Assembly (NCBI GenBank): GCA_041599115.1
Contig: JBFHXF010000020.1
Location: 1 to 25,298 of the forward strand
From: JACZUI01 sp041599115
Lineage (GTDB): Bacteria > Actinomycetota > Acidimicrobiia > Spongiisociales > ZC4RG35
Direction: 5' to 3'
DNA: 25,298 nt
Shown here: positions 1 to 7,106 of the stretch, one piece after another
How the letters are laid out: each line of letters starts with the position of its first letter
How positions within the stretch are numbered: position 1 is the first letter of the stretch
The notes under the pieces: model-generated
The model's input: only the letters and a program-made list of their open reading frames with translations
What the model was told of the DNA's origin: nothing
The model's database searches: none
Program-made: the position numbers and the translations under genes

Positions 1-24
1 GCAAGACCCTTCGGTATCCCTCCA

Positions 25-52
25 GTAGTATCGAACATATGTTCGATACTAC
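25..52. promoter_or_regulatory. Perfect 28-bp palindrome containing a LexA (SOS) box
   Basis: The half site GTAGTATCGAACAT is followed directly by its exact reverse complement. The centre reads TCGAACATATGTTCGA (31-46), which matches the Gram-positive/actinobacterial LexA operator pattern CGAAC-N4-GTTCG. A LexA dimer would bind it and release it on DNA damage. The arms contain a -10-like GATACT on each strand (45-50 on plus, 27-32 on minus), so the box could block a promoter in either direction. The controlled gene is not clear: a minus-strand gene beyond the left edge is as likely as anything to the right, where the first convincing gene starts at 263. The palindrome is seen directly; LexA binding is inferred from the consensus. 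Confidence 0.72.
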
Positions 53-262
53 CTCATGCCCCAGACAGTTTCCAGTGGTTCACAAGGTATTTTCCGAGAA
101 ATATCAACGCTTCTCGCCGGCTTGGGGTGCAACACGCGCCAGTCTCGGAACATGTCCGAGGGCCTTCAGGCGGGCAAACCCGATTTAGGGTATTTCTGCT
201 CTTCATGTCGCGCAGACCCGGGTGGTATCGGTCTCATGGGTTGAGAGAACAGGGAGATCCTC
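53..262. other. Edge region without a convincing gene
   Basis: No recognisable coding sequence lies between the LexA-type palindrome and the sigma factor gene. A 62-codon open frame begins at ATG 56, only 5 nt after the GATACT element of the palindrome, but its sequence resembles no family I know. An inverted repeat CTCGGA-ACATG-TCCGAG sits at 144-160; it has no T tract and could be an operator or a weak hairpin. An AGGGAG ribosome binding site at 251-256 belongs to the next gene. Confidence 0.4.
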
Positions 263-730
263 TTGGAGTGGGAGCCGACCGAGAGAGGTTTCGAGCGCTT
301 CGTTGAGAGCTCGGGGCCGCGACTGCGACACGCATTCATTGCCAGATACGGTCCCGAAGTAGGTGGCGATGTAACGTCTGAGGCCCTTGCCTACGCCTGG
401 GAGCACTGGCGGAAGGTGGCTGGAATGAGCAACCCTGCCGGCTGGGTTTACCGCGTGGGACAGTCGCGCTCGAGGCAATACCTGAGGAAGCCCGTCAGGT
501 TGCCCGCTCCTCCCGACCACCACAATCCCAGTGTCGAGCCCGGATTGCCGGCGTGTCTCTCGGGACTGTCCGAAAAACAGAGAGTCGCCGTGATGCTTGT
601 GCATGCCTACGGATATACCGTGCGGGAGACAGCCGACCTCCTTGGTGTGACACCGTCGACGGTCCAGCGCAATGCCGGACGTGCTCTCGCCAACCTTCGA
701 AATGGCTTGGGGGTGAAAGCCAATGCGTGA
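263..730 (+). CDS. ECF-like RNA polymerase sigma factor
   Basis: This 155-aa protein has the two-domain layout of a small sigma-70 family factor. Residues about 8-75 fit region 2, with a conserved-looking AYAWEHW core and NPAGWVYRVG, which resembles the NPxAWL element of ECF factors. Residues about 93-150 form region 4, with LSEKQRVAVMLVHAYGYTVRETADLLGV-type helices ending in a TPSTVQRNAGRAL recognition helix. The start is TTG, chosen because AGGGAG lies 6 nt upstream and because the next ATG would remove much of region 2. Its stop overlaps the next gene by 8 bp, so the two are translated together; the partner is a membrane protein that may hold or sense for this factor. Regulated genes are unknown. 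Family assignment is good, the ECF subgroup is not determined. Confidence 0.82.
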   Translation: MEWEPTERGFERFVESSGPRLRHAFIARYGPEVGGDVTSEALAYAWEHWRKVAGMSNPAGWVYRVGQSRSRQYLRKPVRLPAPPDHHNPSVEPGLPACLSGLSEKQRVAVMLVHAYGYTVRETADLLGVTPSTVQRNAGRALANLRNGLGVKANA

Positions 731-1739
731 CCTGATGAGTCAGCTCCGCGATTACGGCGAACAGCTCGACAGGGAGGCTCCTTCGCTCGCTGAGATCGCA
801 GCACCGATGCAGCCATCGCGCCCGCAGCGAAGGGCCTTCTCTCCCTGGGCTACAGCGGTCGCCACCGCGGTAGCCGTACTTCTCGTCATCGGCGGTGTTG
901 CGATACTCCTGACACGGCCGGATCAGAACGTCGGACCGATCGACCAGCCTGGAGTCACCACTCCTCCACCAACTGCGCCGCTCTCCACCCAGCAGCCAGC
1001 GCCGGCGTCGACCGCTGTCTCCACGGTTGTGCCTGCCTCGACATGGACGGTCGCTTCGATGGATCCACCAGTGCTTCCCGCTTGTTGCGATATGCCGGTC
1101 ATTGGCCCGATGTCTCCGACCGGTGAAATTCCAGCCGAAAACTGGCCCGCCGATGGTTTCTATGCCATCACTGCCAACCGTCCGCCGGGTTCGTCGGGGA
1201 CCATCGAGTTGAACGTCAGTCGCTGGGTCGCCTGTGGCGATCTCCCCGGTAGATGTGCGCCCGGCTGGCCGGCCGACGGTGTGGGTGACGATCCGGCGAC
1301 AGCCGTGCCAAGGACGTTGCCCTTGGACGACCGGGCGACGGTGGTGATATTCCCCATCACCGAAAGCCTCGAACCCTCCGCCACGCCAACAGCAGTAATC
1401 GGCTCGGGAACAGCTTTTGCCGAGTTGCTGGGCAATCTGGATGCCGCGTACGCCGAATGGGTCGTCAAGCCGATCGAGAAGGGGCGCTCACTTCCCGAGA
1501 TCGTCGGCGACATAGTGACACTGGCCAATGACCCCAGCTTTCCCTTCGGGCCGGAGCCCTATACCGGGGCGATCGCCTATCGAGGCCCGTTGGGTTCGGC
1601 GCTCCTGGCGGACCCGACCCGGATCCCTGCCGAGCAGTGGCCGTCGGGCAAGGGTGGCCTTTACGGTTGGTGGCTGACTCTCGAGATCCGTGACGGTGCG
1701 CCGGTGTTGTACGTGCACGCCGGTCTCATCGCCGGGTGA
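723..1739 (+). CDS. Single-pass membrane protein, putative sigma-factor partner
   Basis: A 338-aa protein with a cytoplasmic N-terminus (about 1-40), one membrane segment at about 42-64 (AVATAVAVLLVIGGVAILL), a Pro/Thr-rich linker to about residue 105, and an extracytoplasmic domain of about 230 residues containing several cysteines (CC near 121, later paired C residues). It starts inside the last codons of the sigma factor gene, so the two form one translation unit. This order is typical of a sigma factor and a membrane-anchored anti-sigma protein, but I do not see the HxxxCxxC zinc motif of ZAS anti-sigma factors, and the outer domain is not one I recognise. An anti-sigma or sensor role is therefore inferred from context only. 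Confidence 0.7.
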   Translation: MRDLMSQLRDYGEQLDREAPSLAEIAAPMQPSRPQRRAFSPWATAVATAVAVLLVIGGVAILLTRPDQNVGPIDQPGVTTPPPTAPLSTQQPAPASTAVSTVVPASTWTVASMDPPVLPACCDMPVIGPMSPTGEIPAENWPADGFYAITANRPPGSSGTIELNVSRWVACGDLPGRCAPGWPADGVGDDPATAVPRTLPLDDRATVVIFPITESLEPSATPTAVIGSGTAFAELLGNLDAAYAEWVVKPIEKGRSLPEIVGDIVTLANDPSFPFGPEPYTGAIAYRGPLGSALLADPTRIPAEQWPSGKGGLYGWWLTLEIRDGAPVLYVHAGLIAG

Positions 1740-1799
1740 CACGACTCGTTCAGGGTTCCTCAAGTCCAGCAAATACACGGCTAATCAGCCAACCCCAAA

Positions 1800-1805
1800 T
1801 ACCCT
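1800..1805 (+). promoter_or_regulatory. Candidate -10 element for a leaderless transcript
   Basis: TACCCT fits the TANNNT actinobacterial -10 pattern and lies 7 nt before ATG 1813. No Shine-Dalgarno sequence is present, so transcription probably starts at or next to the start codon. No good -35 box is visible. Confidence 0.45.
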
Positions 1806-1812
1806 CGTTTTG

Positions 1813-2046
1813 ATGTTGACGTCCGATCAACTTGAAGTCCTCGAATTCGAGCGGACCTGGTGGCTGCGACCCGGACCAAAGGATCAGATGATCGAGTTCG
1901 ACCTGGGTCTGACCGCTCAGGCCTACTACGAGATCCTGCTTTGCGTCTTGGATGACACCGAAGCGTATGACTGCGATCCGCTCACGATCGCACGGTTGCG
2001 CGCTTCGATCGAGCCGACTGGCCGGCCGGAGGAGGCGGTCGTCTGA
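1813..2046 (+). CDS. DUF3263 family protein
   Basis: This 77-aa protein carries the compact DUF3263 pattern: an FERTWW block near residue 12, a GPKDQMI segment, the GLTAQAYYEILLCVLDD helix pair and a DPLTIARLR ending. The family is small, actinobacterial, probably helix-turn-helix-like, and has no defined reaction. ATG 1813 was chosen over in-frame codons further upstream because it begins just before the conserved block and follows a TACCCT -10-like element by 7 nt. Its TGA shares a base with the ATG of the next gene (TGATG). In Mycobacterium tuberculosis the same pair, DUF3263 followed by a LytR_C membrane protein, occurs as Rv0430-Rv0431 (VirR), so this is a conserved gene pair rather than chance. 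Confidence 0.8.
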   Translation: MLTSDQLEVLEFERTWWLRPGPKDQMIEFDLGLTAQAYYEILLCVLDDTEAYDCDPLTIARLRASIEPTGRPEEAVV

Positions 2047-2600
2047 TGGCAAAAGGCCGTCACGCCGACCGGGCCTCGGGGAGCTTTTATCGCGATCTGG
2101 CGATGATGACGCTCGGCATTCTCCTGGTAGGCGCCGCCGTGTTCATACTCCTCTATCTGGTGGTCGGTGACGGTTCGGTGCCGACGACGTCTCCCTCTTC
2201 GGCGGCCACGTCGTCAACGACCGTGACATCGATCGATGTGACCACGACTACCGTCCGCGGCAGCACTACTTCTACAACGGTGATCACCACGACCTCGGAG
2301 GGCGTGCCGGTGCGGCCCCCGAGCGAGGTGAGGGTCGTCGTGCTCAATTCGATCGGTGTGGCCGGTGCCGCCGGTGCATTCACTTCGGTTCTCGCCGACG
2401 CGGGCTACAACACCGTCCAGCCCGGCGATTACCGACCTGAGCAAAATCCATCACGGATTTGGTATCGGGAGGGCTTCTCCACGGAGGCAAATGCCTTGCT
2501 CGAATTCCTCCCCAGAGCGCTGGTTGAGCCGATTCCCGATCCGGAACTCGAACCGGGTGCCGACGTCGTCGTTGTGCTCGGCACCGGCTACACAGGGTGA
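2046..2600 (+). CDS. LytR_C domain membrane protein (VirR/Cei-like)
   Basis: A 184-aa protein with a short basic cytoplasmic tail, one membrane segment at about 18-41 (LAMMTLGILLVGAAVFILLY), a long Ser/Thr/Val-rich linker (about 45-88) and a C-terminal LytR_C fold beginning VRVVVLNSIGVAGAAGAF and ending DVVVVLGTGY. In this family the isolated LytR_C domain, without the catalytic LytR-CpsA-Psr part, acts at the cell envelope; the mycobacterial relatives VirR and Cei affect envelope integrity and vesicle release. The start overlaps the DUF3263 stop by 1 bp and the stop overlaps the following gene by 3 bp, indicating one operon. The Thr-rich linker is typical of wall-spanning actinobacterial proteins. 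Domain call is solid; the envelope role is by family analogy. Confidence 0.78.
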   Translation: MAKGRHADRASGSFYRDLAMMTLGILLVGAAVFILLYLVVGDGSVPTTSPSSAATSSTTVTSIDVTTTTVRGSTTSTTVITTTSEGVPVRPPSEVRVVVLNSIGVAGAAGAFTSVLADAGYNTVQPGDYRPEQNPSRIWYREGFSTEANALLEFLPRALVEPIPDPELEPGADVVVVLGTGYTG

Positions 2601-3457
2601 CTCACGTCGTCGGCGGGCGTCGCCGACGCATTCCCAGAGGATGGTTGGTCCCGCTTCTCGGCATCGTGCTGATCCTCATCGCAACGGCCGGGGGTCTCGC
2701 CAGCAAAGCGATTCTTCTCGATCTGGCGGCCTGGTGGCCGGTTTGGGGACTTGTCGGTTGGCTCGCCTACTGGGCGCGGGATGCCCGCTGGGGCAAGATC
2801 CGGGTTTCAGGTCTGGTTCCTTTTGCTGCGGTGCTCTCACTCGTAGCGTTCGGCTGGGGTTACCTCGGAGGCTGGGCTCTGATGCCTTCGGCCAGCCTGC
2901 AGCTGATCGGTCCCCGCGCCGTTGATTACGACGTCGCCGCCCTGTCAGCGAGGATCGACGGCGCTCTCGAAGTGGCTGCGACCTCAGAGTTCCTCTATGA
3001 GGTCCGACCCCTGCGCTCCGGCGGTGCCATCGGGGCTGCCGAGGCAATGGAGCGAACCCAGGGAGCAGGTTTCTCGGTGGTGCTGCAACCGGTTGTCGAC
3101 CCCGGCAGCTACCTCTTCTCAGGATGGAATCTGTTGCTCGCCGACGGTGTCACCTGGAGTCTGGTCCTGCAAGGCAGCGAGGTGAATGCCGATCTCACAG
3201 CTCTGTCGATATCCGAACTCAACCTCCTTGGCGAAGGAGAAGTCGGGCTGGGTTTTCCCGAGAAGAGTTCGCCTGTCACGGTCCAGGGGGCTTTTCGATT
3301 GGAGGTACCGGTCGCGGCGCCGGTGAGAGTGATCGGCGATGCCCGGGTACCCGGCGACTGGTCGCAGACTGCGAACGGCTGGGAATCGCCTGCTGGAGGT
3401 GACGGATGGGTGGTCTCGGTGAGTCCCGGAGCGAACCTGGTCATTGCCGTCCGCTAG
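2597..3457 (+). CDS. Membrane protein with C-terminal toast-rack/LiaF-like domain
   Basis: This 286-aa protein begins with GTG inside GTGA, overlapping the LytR_C gene stop. Three hydrophobic segments occupy about residues 14-36, 41-60 and 72-96. The remaining roughly 190 residues are extracytoplasmic and beta-rich, with the pattern WNLLLADGVTWSLVLQGS then LTALSISELNLLGEGEVGLGFP and FRLEVPVAAPVRV. This resembles the repeated GaG-type strands of toast-rack / LiaF C-terminal domains found in envelope-stress proteins. The likeness is by eye and moderate. Operon position behind a LytR_C envelope protein agrees with a cell-surface role. No catalytic motif is visible. Confidence 0.62.
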   Translation: MTHVVGGRRRRIPRGWLVPLLGIVLILIATAGGLASKAILLDLAAWWPVWGLVGWLAYWARDARWGKIRVSGLVPFAAVLSLVAFGWGYLGGWALMPSASLQLIGPRAVDYDVAALSARIDGALEVAATSEFLYEVRPLRSGGAIGAAEAMERTQGAGFSVVLQPVVDPGSYLFSGWNLLLADGVTWSLVLQGSEVNADLTALSISELNLLGEGEVGLGFPEKSSPVTVQGAFRLEVPVAAPVRVIGDARVPGDWSQTANGWESPAGGDGWVVSVSPGANLVIAVR

Positions 3458-3458
3458 T

Positions 3459-3464
3459 TACACT
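3459..3464 (+). promoter_or_regulatory. Candidate -10 element for the AI-2E permease gene
   Basis: TACACT lies 8 nt upstream of ATG 3473, immediately after the preceding stop codon, and no ribosome binding site intervenes. It fits the TANNNT pattern seen before several other genes in the window. Confidence 0.4.
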
Positions 3465-3472
3465 TCCGCCCC

Positions 3473-4708
3473 ATGGTGGCACCCGATCGTCTGCGTCAAG
3501 CCGCCCTGACAGTTTGGCTCGTCGTAGGCGCGCTTCTCCTCGCGGCTGTCGCGATCTTCATCGCCGGGCAAGTGAGGGTGATCTGGATGCCGATCGCCTT
3601 TGGCGCAGGTCTGGTGTTTCTCCTCGAACCGGCCGTAAAGGCGCTCGAACGTGCCCGGGTGCCCAGGCTTCTCGGCGTGTTCGTGGCTTTCCTTGCTTTC
3701 GTTGCCGTGATCCTGGCGGGGGTGGCGTTGGTGCTTCCGACTCTGCGGGATCAGGCGGTCGAACTGGTGCAGCAACTTCCCCAGATATACGTCAAGGCGC
3801 TCGACTGGGCACAAGAGGTAGGGACGAACCTGGGTGTCGATGTCAATGCTCTGATCAGCCAGGATGCAATAACTGCATGGCTCAACGATCCGGCAAACCA
3901 GGAGACGATCCAAAACCTTCTGGTGGGCTTTGGGGCCGGCGCCGGCCAGCTGATCAGGACCGTCACCGAGACCGTTGCCATCATCGTCCTTGCCCCGGTC
4001 CTCGCCCTCTACATCCTCATCGACCTGGATCGCTTCAAGAGGGGCTCGCTCAATCTCACCCCTCCCAAACACCGGGACGAGACATCGTTCGTTGCAGGCC
4101 AGGTGGCGACGGCGATGGGATCGTTCGTCCGGGGGCAGTTGCTGGTGGCCTTGATAGTCGGCGTGGCCTCGAGCATCGGGATGTGGGCTATCGACCTGCC
4201 CTTCTGGCTGCTCATTGGGATACTTGCCGGTTTTCTCAACATGATTCCGTTTCTCGGGCCGATCGTCGGAGGAGCGCTCGCTGCCTTTGTGGCTCTCATC
4301 AACGGAGACCCGACTCAAGCCATCGTCGCCGTGGTGATATTCACCGGCATCCAGCAGGTGGACAATCACGTGATCACGCCTTTGGTGCAACGGACCAGGG
4401 TGAACCTGTCTCCCCTTTTCATTGTGCTGGCCCTGATCGTCGGCGGATCCCTGGCCGGACTACTGGGGGTCCTGGTCGCGGTGCCGTTGACCGGCGCCAT
4501 CCGGATCGTGGCCGGCCACTTCTGGCGGACTCGGATGCTGGGGGAGTCGTGGCGCGAGGCCAGCGAGCACATGATCGAATACACCGACCCACCGGAGCGC
4601 ATCGCGGGGATTCGGCGTCGTCCACCCAGCCCCGACCAGACCCGGCTGTTCGACACCCAGGAGATCGCCGCCTTTCAAGAGCCGCCCGCACAGGACTCGC
4701 CGGAATAG
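3473..4708 (+). CDS. AI-2E / PerM-family (UPF0118) membrane permease
   Basis: A 411-aa polytopic protein of the AI-2E transporter family (TqsA, YdiK, PerM relatives). Paired hydrophobic segments occupy about 12-33, 36-55 and 67-90, followed by a long amphipathic periplasmic-type stretch (about 95-165) and a second group of membrane helices from about 165 to 355. The family signature region is present: GQLLVALIVGVASSIGMWAIDLP-type helix, then the GFLNMIPFLGPIVGG block and a later QQVDNHVITPLV segment. Family members export small molecules or ions, but the substrate here cannot be read from sequence. The C-terminal 60 residues are hydrophilic and cytoplasmic, extending slightly past the usual length. 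The gene appears to have its own promoter. Confidence 0.88.
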   Translation: MVAPDRLRQAALTVWLVVGALLLAAVAIFIAGQVRVIWMPIAFGAGLVFLLEPAVKALERARVPRLLGVFVAFLAFVAVILAGVALVLPTLRDQAVELVQQLPQIYVKALDWAQEVGTNLGVDVNALISQDAITAWLNDPANQETIQNLLVGFGAGAGQLIRTVTETVAIIVLAPVLALYILIDLDRFKRGSLNLTPPKHRDETSFVAGQVATAMGSFVRGQLLVALIVGVASSIGMWAIDLPFWLLIGILAGFLNMIPFLGPIVGGALAAFVALINGDPTQAIVAVVIFTGIQQVDNHVITPLVQRTRVNLSPLFIVLALIVGGSLAGLLGVLVAVPLTGAIRIVAGHFWRTRMLGESWREASEHMIEYTDPPERIAGIRRRPPSPDQTRLFDTQEIAAFQEPPAQDSPE

Positions 4709-4725
4709 CGGGACGTAGGCAGGTC

Positions 4726-4731
4726 TAACCT
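4726..4731 (+). promoter_or_regulatory. Candidate -10 element for a leaderless MBL-fold gene
   Basis: TAACCT is followed by exactly 6 nt and ATG 4738, with no Shine-Dalgarno sequence. The spacing would place the transcription start at the A of the start codon. Confidence 0.5.
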
Positions 4732-4737
4732 CCGCCT

Positions 4738-5295
4738 ATGGCCTCATTTCATCTTCTCAGCTCGGGTTATGCCGGCGATTCGGTGGCGTCCACCGTTTCG
4801 CTTATCGAATCGGGGGATTCCCTGATCGTTGTCGATCCCGGGATGGTGCGATCGATCTCGGCCATCCTCGATCCACTCGCCGGCCACGGGCACCGTCCCG
4901 AGGACGTGACCGACGTCATCATCTCCCATCACCACCCCGATCACACCATCAACATCGCCCTGTTCCCCAACGCCCGGGTACACGATCACTGGGCGATCTA
5001 CAAGAACGACGTCTGGACATCGCGATCGGCGGAAGGATTCGAGGTGGCCGACGGGGTGGTGTTGTGGGAGACCCCCGGGCACACCCCCCAGGACATCACA
5101 ACCACGGTCTCGACAGATGGCGGGCTTGTGGCGTTGACCCATCTCTGGTGGCACCAGGATGCCCCATACGATGATCCTCTGGGCACGGATCAGACGGCCC
5201 TTCATCTCGGGCGGGCCCGGGTTCTCGAAGCGGCGACCCTCATCGTCCCCGGTCACGGACAGCCTTTCATTCCCCACGAGAACACCTCCCGGTAG
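4738..5295 (+). CDS. MBL-fold metallo-hydrolase, MBLAC1-like
   Basis: This 185-aa protein is a single metallo-beta-lactamase fold domain. The metal site motif HxHxDH is present as H64-x-H66-x-D68-H69, followed by GH at 114-115 and a closing PGHG with H173. An N-terminal LIVVDPG strand-turn and the LFPNARV segment after the metal motif resemble MBLAC1-type hydrolases. The position that normally holds the bridging aspartate (GD before a hydrophobic strand) reads T134-H135 instead, so one metal may be bound differently or lost. The substrate is unknown. It is followed after 9 nt by the AlaX gene. Start is supported by the -10-like element 6 nt upstream and by family length. Confidence 0.8.
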   Translation: MASFHLLSSGYAGDSVASTVSLIESGDSLIVVDPGMVRSISAILDPLAGHGHRPEDVTDVIISHHHPDHTINIALFPNARVHDHWAIYKNDVWTSRSAEGFEVADGVVLWETPGHTPQDITTTVSTDGGLVALTHLWWHQDAPYDDPLGTDQTALHLGRARVLEAATLIVPGHGQPFIPHENTSR

Positions 5296-5298
5296 GCT
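5293..5298 (+). promoter_or_regulatory. Candidate -10 element overlapping the MBL stop codon
   Basis: TAGGCT begins with the TAG stop of the preceding gene and is followed by 6 nt and ATG 5305. It repeats the TANNNT-N6-ATG arrangement found before 4738, 13369 and 16993. Confidence 0.45.
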
Positions 5299-5304
5299 CG
5301 TCCG

Positions 5305-6057
5305 ATGGCCGGTTCGGGACCCACTGATGAACTGGCGGGGAGGAACGCCTATCTCGCCACAGCCGAAGGAAGTGTGACCGACGTCGCCGGGGGCGGCATC
5401 TTCCTCGACCGCACCGTGTTCTATGCCCGGGGCGGAGGACAACCGGGTGACGTTGGTGTGATCCGATGGGACGGCGGGGGAGTCGAGATCATCGACACGA
5501 TTCGCCAGGGGGGCCGGCCGCTCCATGTCGTCGCCGAAGGAGCGGCCTTGCCCGAGCCGGGAACCCGGGTGGAGGGTGTCATCGACTGGGGGCGACGGTA
5601 TCTGACCATGAAGACCCACACCGCCTTGCATGCGCTCTCCGGAGTCATCTTCCGGGACTTCGGCGCCAAAGTGACCGGTGGCAACATGACCCCCGGTGAG
5701 GCGCGAATGGACTTCGAACTCGAGTCGATGTCGGCGGAGTTGGGACGGGAGGTGGAGAGGAGGCTCAACAATGAGCTGGTGAAGGGATATCCCACCGAAG
5801 TCCTCTACATGGCTCGTGAAGAGGCGCTGAAGGACCCCGACCTGATTCGCACCAAGGTGAATCTGATACCCGATTGGGTGAAGGAAATCCGGGTCATCGA
5901 CATCGTCGGACTTGACCGGCAGGCGGACGGAGGAACGCACGTGGCCTCCACACTGGAAGTGGGTCAGGTGGAAGTGGTCAAGACCGAGTCGAAGGGAAGA
6001 GCCAACAAGAGGATGCGAATTCGGATCCTCCCCCCTGATGCCGGTCATTCCGGGTAG
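5305..6057 (+). CDS. Alanyl-tRNA editing protein AlaX-type
   Basis: A 250-aa free-standing editing domain homologous to the AlaRS editing region, which hydrolyses mischarged Ser- or Gly-tRNA(Ala) in the cytoplasm. It contains an N-terminal beta-barrel-like part (ARGGGQPGDVG at about 41-51), the first zinc motif H105-TAL-H109, the TGGNMTPGEARMDFEL strand region and the second motif ending GGTHV with H212. In most relatives the second motif is CxxxH; here the cysteine position is D208 (ADGGTH). Length and order match the AlaX-M/L type without the full synthetase. The start codon follows a -10-like element by 6 nt, and the gene is probably transcribed from there and with the MBL gene. Confidence 0.87.
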   Translation: MAGSGPTDELAGRNAYLATAEGSVTDVAGGGIFLDRTVFYARGGGQPGDVGVIRWDGGGVEIIDTIRQGGRPLHVVAEGAALPEPGTRVEGVIDWGRRYLTMKTHTALHALSGVIFRDFGAKVTGGNMTPGEARMDFELESMSAELGREVERRLNNELVKGYPTEVLYMAREEALKDPDLIRTKVNLIPDWVKEIRVIDIVGLDRQADGGTHVASTLEVGQVEVVKTESKGRANKRMRIRILPPDAGHSG

Positions 6058-6082
6058 CCCGGGTTAGGTTCTTTGTCAGTCA

Positions 6083-6103
6083 GGGCGGCGTTGGATGCCG
6101 CCC
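6083..6103 (+). terminator. GC-rich hairpin after alaX
   Basis: GGGCGGC pairs perfectly with GCCGCCC across a 7-nt loop, and TTCT follows. The stem is stable but the T tract is short, so termination would be partial. It lies in the 80-nt gap between the AlaX gene and the CvpA-CAP gene. Confidence 0.45.
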
Positions 6104-6137
6104 TTCTCCGTAGAAAAGGCGAGGTTCCCGAAAGCGC

Positions 6138-7106
6138 ATGCTCGATTTCATCCTTGGAGTGTTCCTTGCCGGTGTGCTCGTTCGCGGTTGGATGAGGGGA
6201 TTCGCCAGAGAGGCTCTCGATCTGGTGGGGTTGGTCGCCGGCATTTGGATCGCCTTCAGGATGAGCGGCCCGCTCGGGGAGTTCCTCGTCGACCGATTCG
6301 GCATCGCCCCCGAAATCGGGGTTATCGGGGCCGGAATAGTCCTGTTCCTTCTCTTCGGGGTGTCGATGGGCGTCGCAGCCCACTACCTGTCCAAGGTGAT
6401 GAGTCTTCCCGGTCTCAACCTGATCAATCGGTTCGGTGGCGCCGCGGTTGGGGCGCTGTGGGCGGTTGCCTTGCTTCTGGTCGTGTTCAGTGTCGCCAAG
6501 GCACTTCCGTTACCGGAAAGCTGGCTGGCGGGCATCGACGATTCCACGGTCGTCGAGGCCATTGCCGGACCCGCCGCTGTTCCCCAACAGCTCTTCGAGA
6601 CTCTTGGACCCGACAACGTGTTCGGATCTGTTGCCTCGCTCCGATCACTCTTCGGGACAGCGCGAGTTGTGCCCGAGGGCGACGAGATCCTGACCATCCC
6701 GCCGGCGCCTGCAGATGAGGTTCGTCAGGCGAGGGATGAGTCGGTGGAGGTTCTGAAGCTTCTCAACGAGTTCCGGGCGGGAGAGAGCCTCGGGGCACTC
6801 GACTCCAGTGAGGCCCTGACCGTGATCGCCGAACAGCGCGCCGCGATGATGTATCAGACCGGGCGGATTTCGCGGGACAATCCTCCCGGGGAGAATCTTG
6901 CCTATGACCTCCTCGACGCCGGCATCCGGGTGGCGATCAACGGGGAGGACATCGCTCTCGCCAGCAGCGCCAGGGCCGCCTTCGCAGCCATGCTCGACTC
7001 AGAGAGCGGGCGGAACCATCTGGTCGTATCAGGGTATGACCGGGTTGGCATCGCTGTCGTGGAAGGGCCAACCGGGCGGCTGGTCGTCATCGACCTCGGG
7101 GGTTAA
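6138..7106 (+). CDS. CvpA-family membrane protein fused to a CAP (SCP/PR1) domain
   Basis: This 322-aa protein has an N-terminal CvpA domain of four membrane helices (about 1-20, 26-45, 55-80, 95-118) including the typical RGWMRGFAREALDLVGLVAG segment. A linker of about 70 residues follows, and residues about 205-322 form a CAP/SCP-like domain: LLNEFRAGESLGAL, a helix ending IAEQRAAMM, then PPGENLAY and a strand pair GYDRVGIAV / GRLVVID. The usual CAP histidine (HA in the A..HA.dM helix) is replaced by R, so a metal-dependent activity is doubtful. Related actinobacterial serine proteases join CvpA to trypsin domains (MarP); here a CAP domain takes that place outside the membrane. Its stop codon overlaps the stop of the convergent transporter gene within TTAA. 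Confidence 0.8.
   Translation: MLDFILGVFLAGVLVRGWMRGFAREALDLVGLVAGIWIAFRMSGPLGEFLVDRFGIAPEIGVIGAGIVLFLLFGVSMGVAAHYLSKVMSLPGLNLINRFGGAAVGALWAVALLLVVFSVAKALPLPESWLAGIDDSTVVEAIAGPAAVPQQLFETLGPDNVFGSVASLRSLFGTARVVPEGDEILTIPPAPADEVRQARDESVEVLKLLNEFRAGESLGALDSSEALTVIAEQRAAMMYQTGRISRDNPPGENLAYDLLDAGIRVAINGEDIALASSARAAFAAMLDSESGRNHLVVSGYDRVGIAVVEGPTGRLVVIDLGG

Noticed and set aside
56..244. 62-codon plus-strand frame right after the LexA-type palindrome
   Set aside because: It resembles no known family and has no ribosome binding site; only its position after the GATACT element is suggestive. Not listed as a gene.
3406..4728. Long frames on both strands over the AI-2E permease gene
   Set aside because: Arg/Pro/Gly-rich shadows of the permease; only the permease frame shows membrane helices and family motifs.
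4744..6048. 434-codon minus-strand frame spanning the MBL and AlaX genes
   Set aside because: It runs across two well-recognised plus-strand genes and their intergenic gap and shows no family resemblance.
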